A stretch of DNA of 64,000 bases from Oscillospiraceae bacterium. Its GTDB lineage: Bacteria; Bacillota; Clostridia; Oscillospirales; Ruminococcaceae. The notes under the pieces are model-generated. The model did no database searches and was not told the origin of the DNA. It was given only the letters and a program-made list of their open reading frames with translations. Below are positions 63,324 through 64,000 of the stretch, in pieces. The translations under genes were made by a program, and so were the position numbers. The first letter of the stretch is position 1. Every line of letters begins with the position of its first letter. The stretch spans positions 1 through 64,000 of the forward strand of contig WQXO01000011.1 in the NCBI GenBank assembly GCA_009784825.1. Direction: 5' to 3'.

Positions 63324-64000
63324 ATGGCGGAACAAAAACTAATTATAGAAGGCGGCAGACGGTTAGAGGGAGAAATAGCCGTTCAAGGGGCGAAAAACTC
63401 GGTGCTTCCCCTGCTTGCCGCTGCTGTTTTATGCAAGGGTACTGCAGTTTTACATAATTGTCCGAGGTTAAGCGATGCAGACGCTGCATTAAGAATACTA
63501 AACTGCCTTGACTGTAAGTGCTCTCGTGAAATGTCCACAGTCACAGTCAATGCCGAACGCATGACCAGTAACGAGGTCTCCACCCAATTAATGCGGGAAA
63601 TGCGTTCATCAATATTCTTCCTCGGAGCAATATTAGGCAGAACAGGCTACTGTAAATGGTCAATGCCCGGCGGCTGTGAATTAGGGCCTCGCCCCATTGA
63701 TTTGCACTTGGGTGCATTAATGAAAATGGGCGTTGATATTAAAGAGGAACACGGTTTCATGCACTGTACAACTCCCAAAGGAATACATGGTGCGAAAATC
63801 TCATTAGCGTTCCCGTCCGTCGGAGCAACCGAGAATATCATTCTTGCGGCAGTAACAGCGAAAGGCGAAACCGAAATACATAATGCGGCGAGAGAGCCGG
63901 AAATAGTTGACCTGTCGAACTTCCTTAATAAATGCGGTGCAAGGATAAAAGGTGCAGGGAGCGGTGCAATCGTCATCGAGGGTGTGAAAGAACTTACAGG
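63324..64000 (+). CDS. murA: UDP-GlcNAc enolpyruvyl transferase MurA, partial
   Basis: The first 225 residues are visible; the rest is beyond the right edge. MurA starts peptidoglycan synthesis by adding enolpyruvate to UDP-GlcNAc. Visible motifs: GGRRLEGEIAVQGAKNSVLPLL with the conserved Lys-Asn, MREMRSSIFFLGAI, and the fosfomycin-target loop PGGCELGPRPIDLH with Cys118. GAGGTG precedes the ATG. Confidence 0.95.
   Translation, partial: MAEQKLIIEGGRRLEGEIAVQGAKNSVLPLLAAAVLCKGTAVLHNCPRLSDADAALRILNCLDCKCSREMSTVTVNAERMTSNEVSTQLMREMRSSIFFLGAILGRTGYCKWSMPGGCELGPRPIDLHLGALMKMGVDIKEEHGFMHCTTPKGIHGAKISLAFPSVGATENIILAAVTAKGETEIHNAAREPEIVDLSNFLNKCGARIKGAGSGAIVIEGVKELT

Overview
The window looks like chromosome of an anaerobic member of the Clostridia, probably an uncultured gut lineage. 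The signs are Gram-positive-type genes (MutS2, DegV, lipoproteins with short Cys lipoboxes, MraZ/FtsL division cluster, PASTA-type penicillin-binding protein), near-consensus TTGACA/TATAAT promoters, AGGAGG ribosome binding sites, a MurE with the meso-diaminopimelate DNPR motif, and a flagellin. No rRNA, tRNA, CRISPR array, prophage or insertion sequence was recognised.

Layout. 1-4.2 kb (minus): a lipoprotein cut by the window edge, a lipoprotein efflux adaptor, a cellobiose 2-epimerase-like gene whose start and stop codons lie inside short heptamer arrays, and a DUF1015 gene. 4.3-9.7 kb: mutS2, a type I toxin-antitoxin locus, smpB, prfB and a family 88/105 glycoside hydrolase. 9.7-27 kb (minus): a lipoprotein/coiled-coil pair, then a long tightly packed run (nadA, rimI, tyrosine phosphatase, polA, ppk, HipA-like kinase, pyrG, a glycosyltransferase-like gene coupled to a pentad-repeat protein, a degenerate CCA-transferase relative, ttcA, an FtsX-type permease and its adaptor). 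27.2-29.4 kb: a sigma-D-driven flagellin with a structured leader, a second decayed toxin-antitoxin locus and a palindromic repeat. 29.4-44 kb: mazF, mscL, base-excision repair genes (ogg, ung), a DUF342 protein, a decarboxylase-like protein, mtaB, purL and metK. 44-48.7 kb: degV and the glycolytic run pgk-tpiA-gpmI. 48.7-53.8 kb: an unrecognised two-gene operon of a degenerate SNF2-like ATPase and a 1048-residue GHKL ATPase. 53.9-64 kb: the dcw division and cell wall cluster from mraZ to murA, without murF or murD.

Most notable. (1) The SNF2-like/GHKL two-gene operon, a candidate undescribed system. (2) Ten arrays of exactly five 7-bp units (35 bp), plus one decayed four-unit copy; two are in frame inside MutS2 and PurL, and most of the others hold the stop or start codons of adjoining genes. 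(3) A 5-residue-period Ser-Phe repeat protein translationally coupled to a glycosyltransferase-like gene. (4) Broken glutaminase triads in both PurL (Cys to Gly) and PyrG (His to Arg). (5) Two related type I toxin-antitoxin loci. (6) A DNA polymerase I with no 3'-5' exonuclease domain. (7) Apparent non-canonical or leaderless translation starts.
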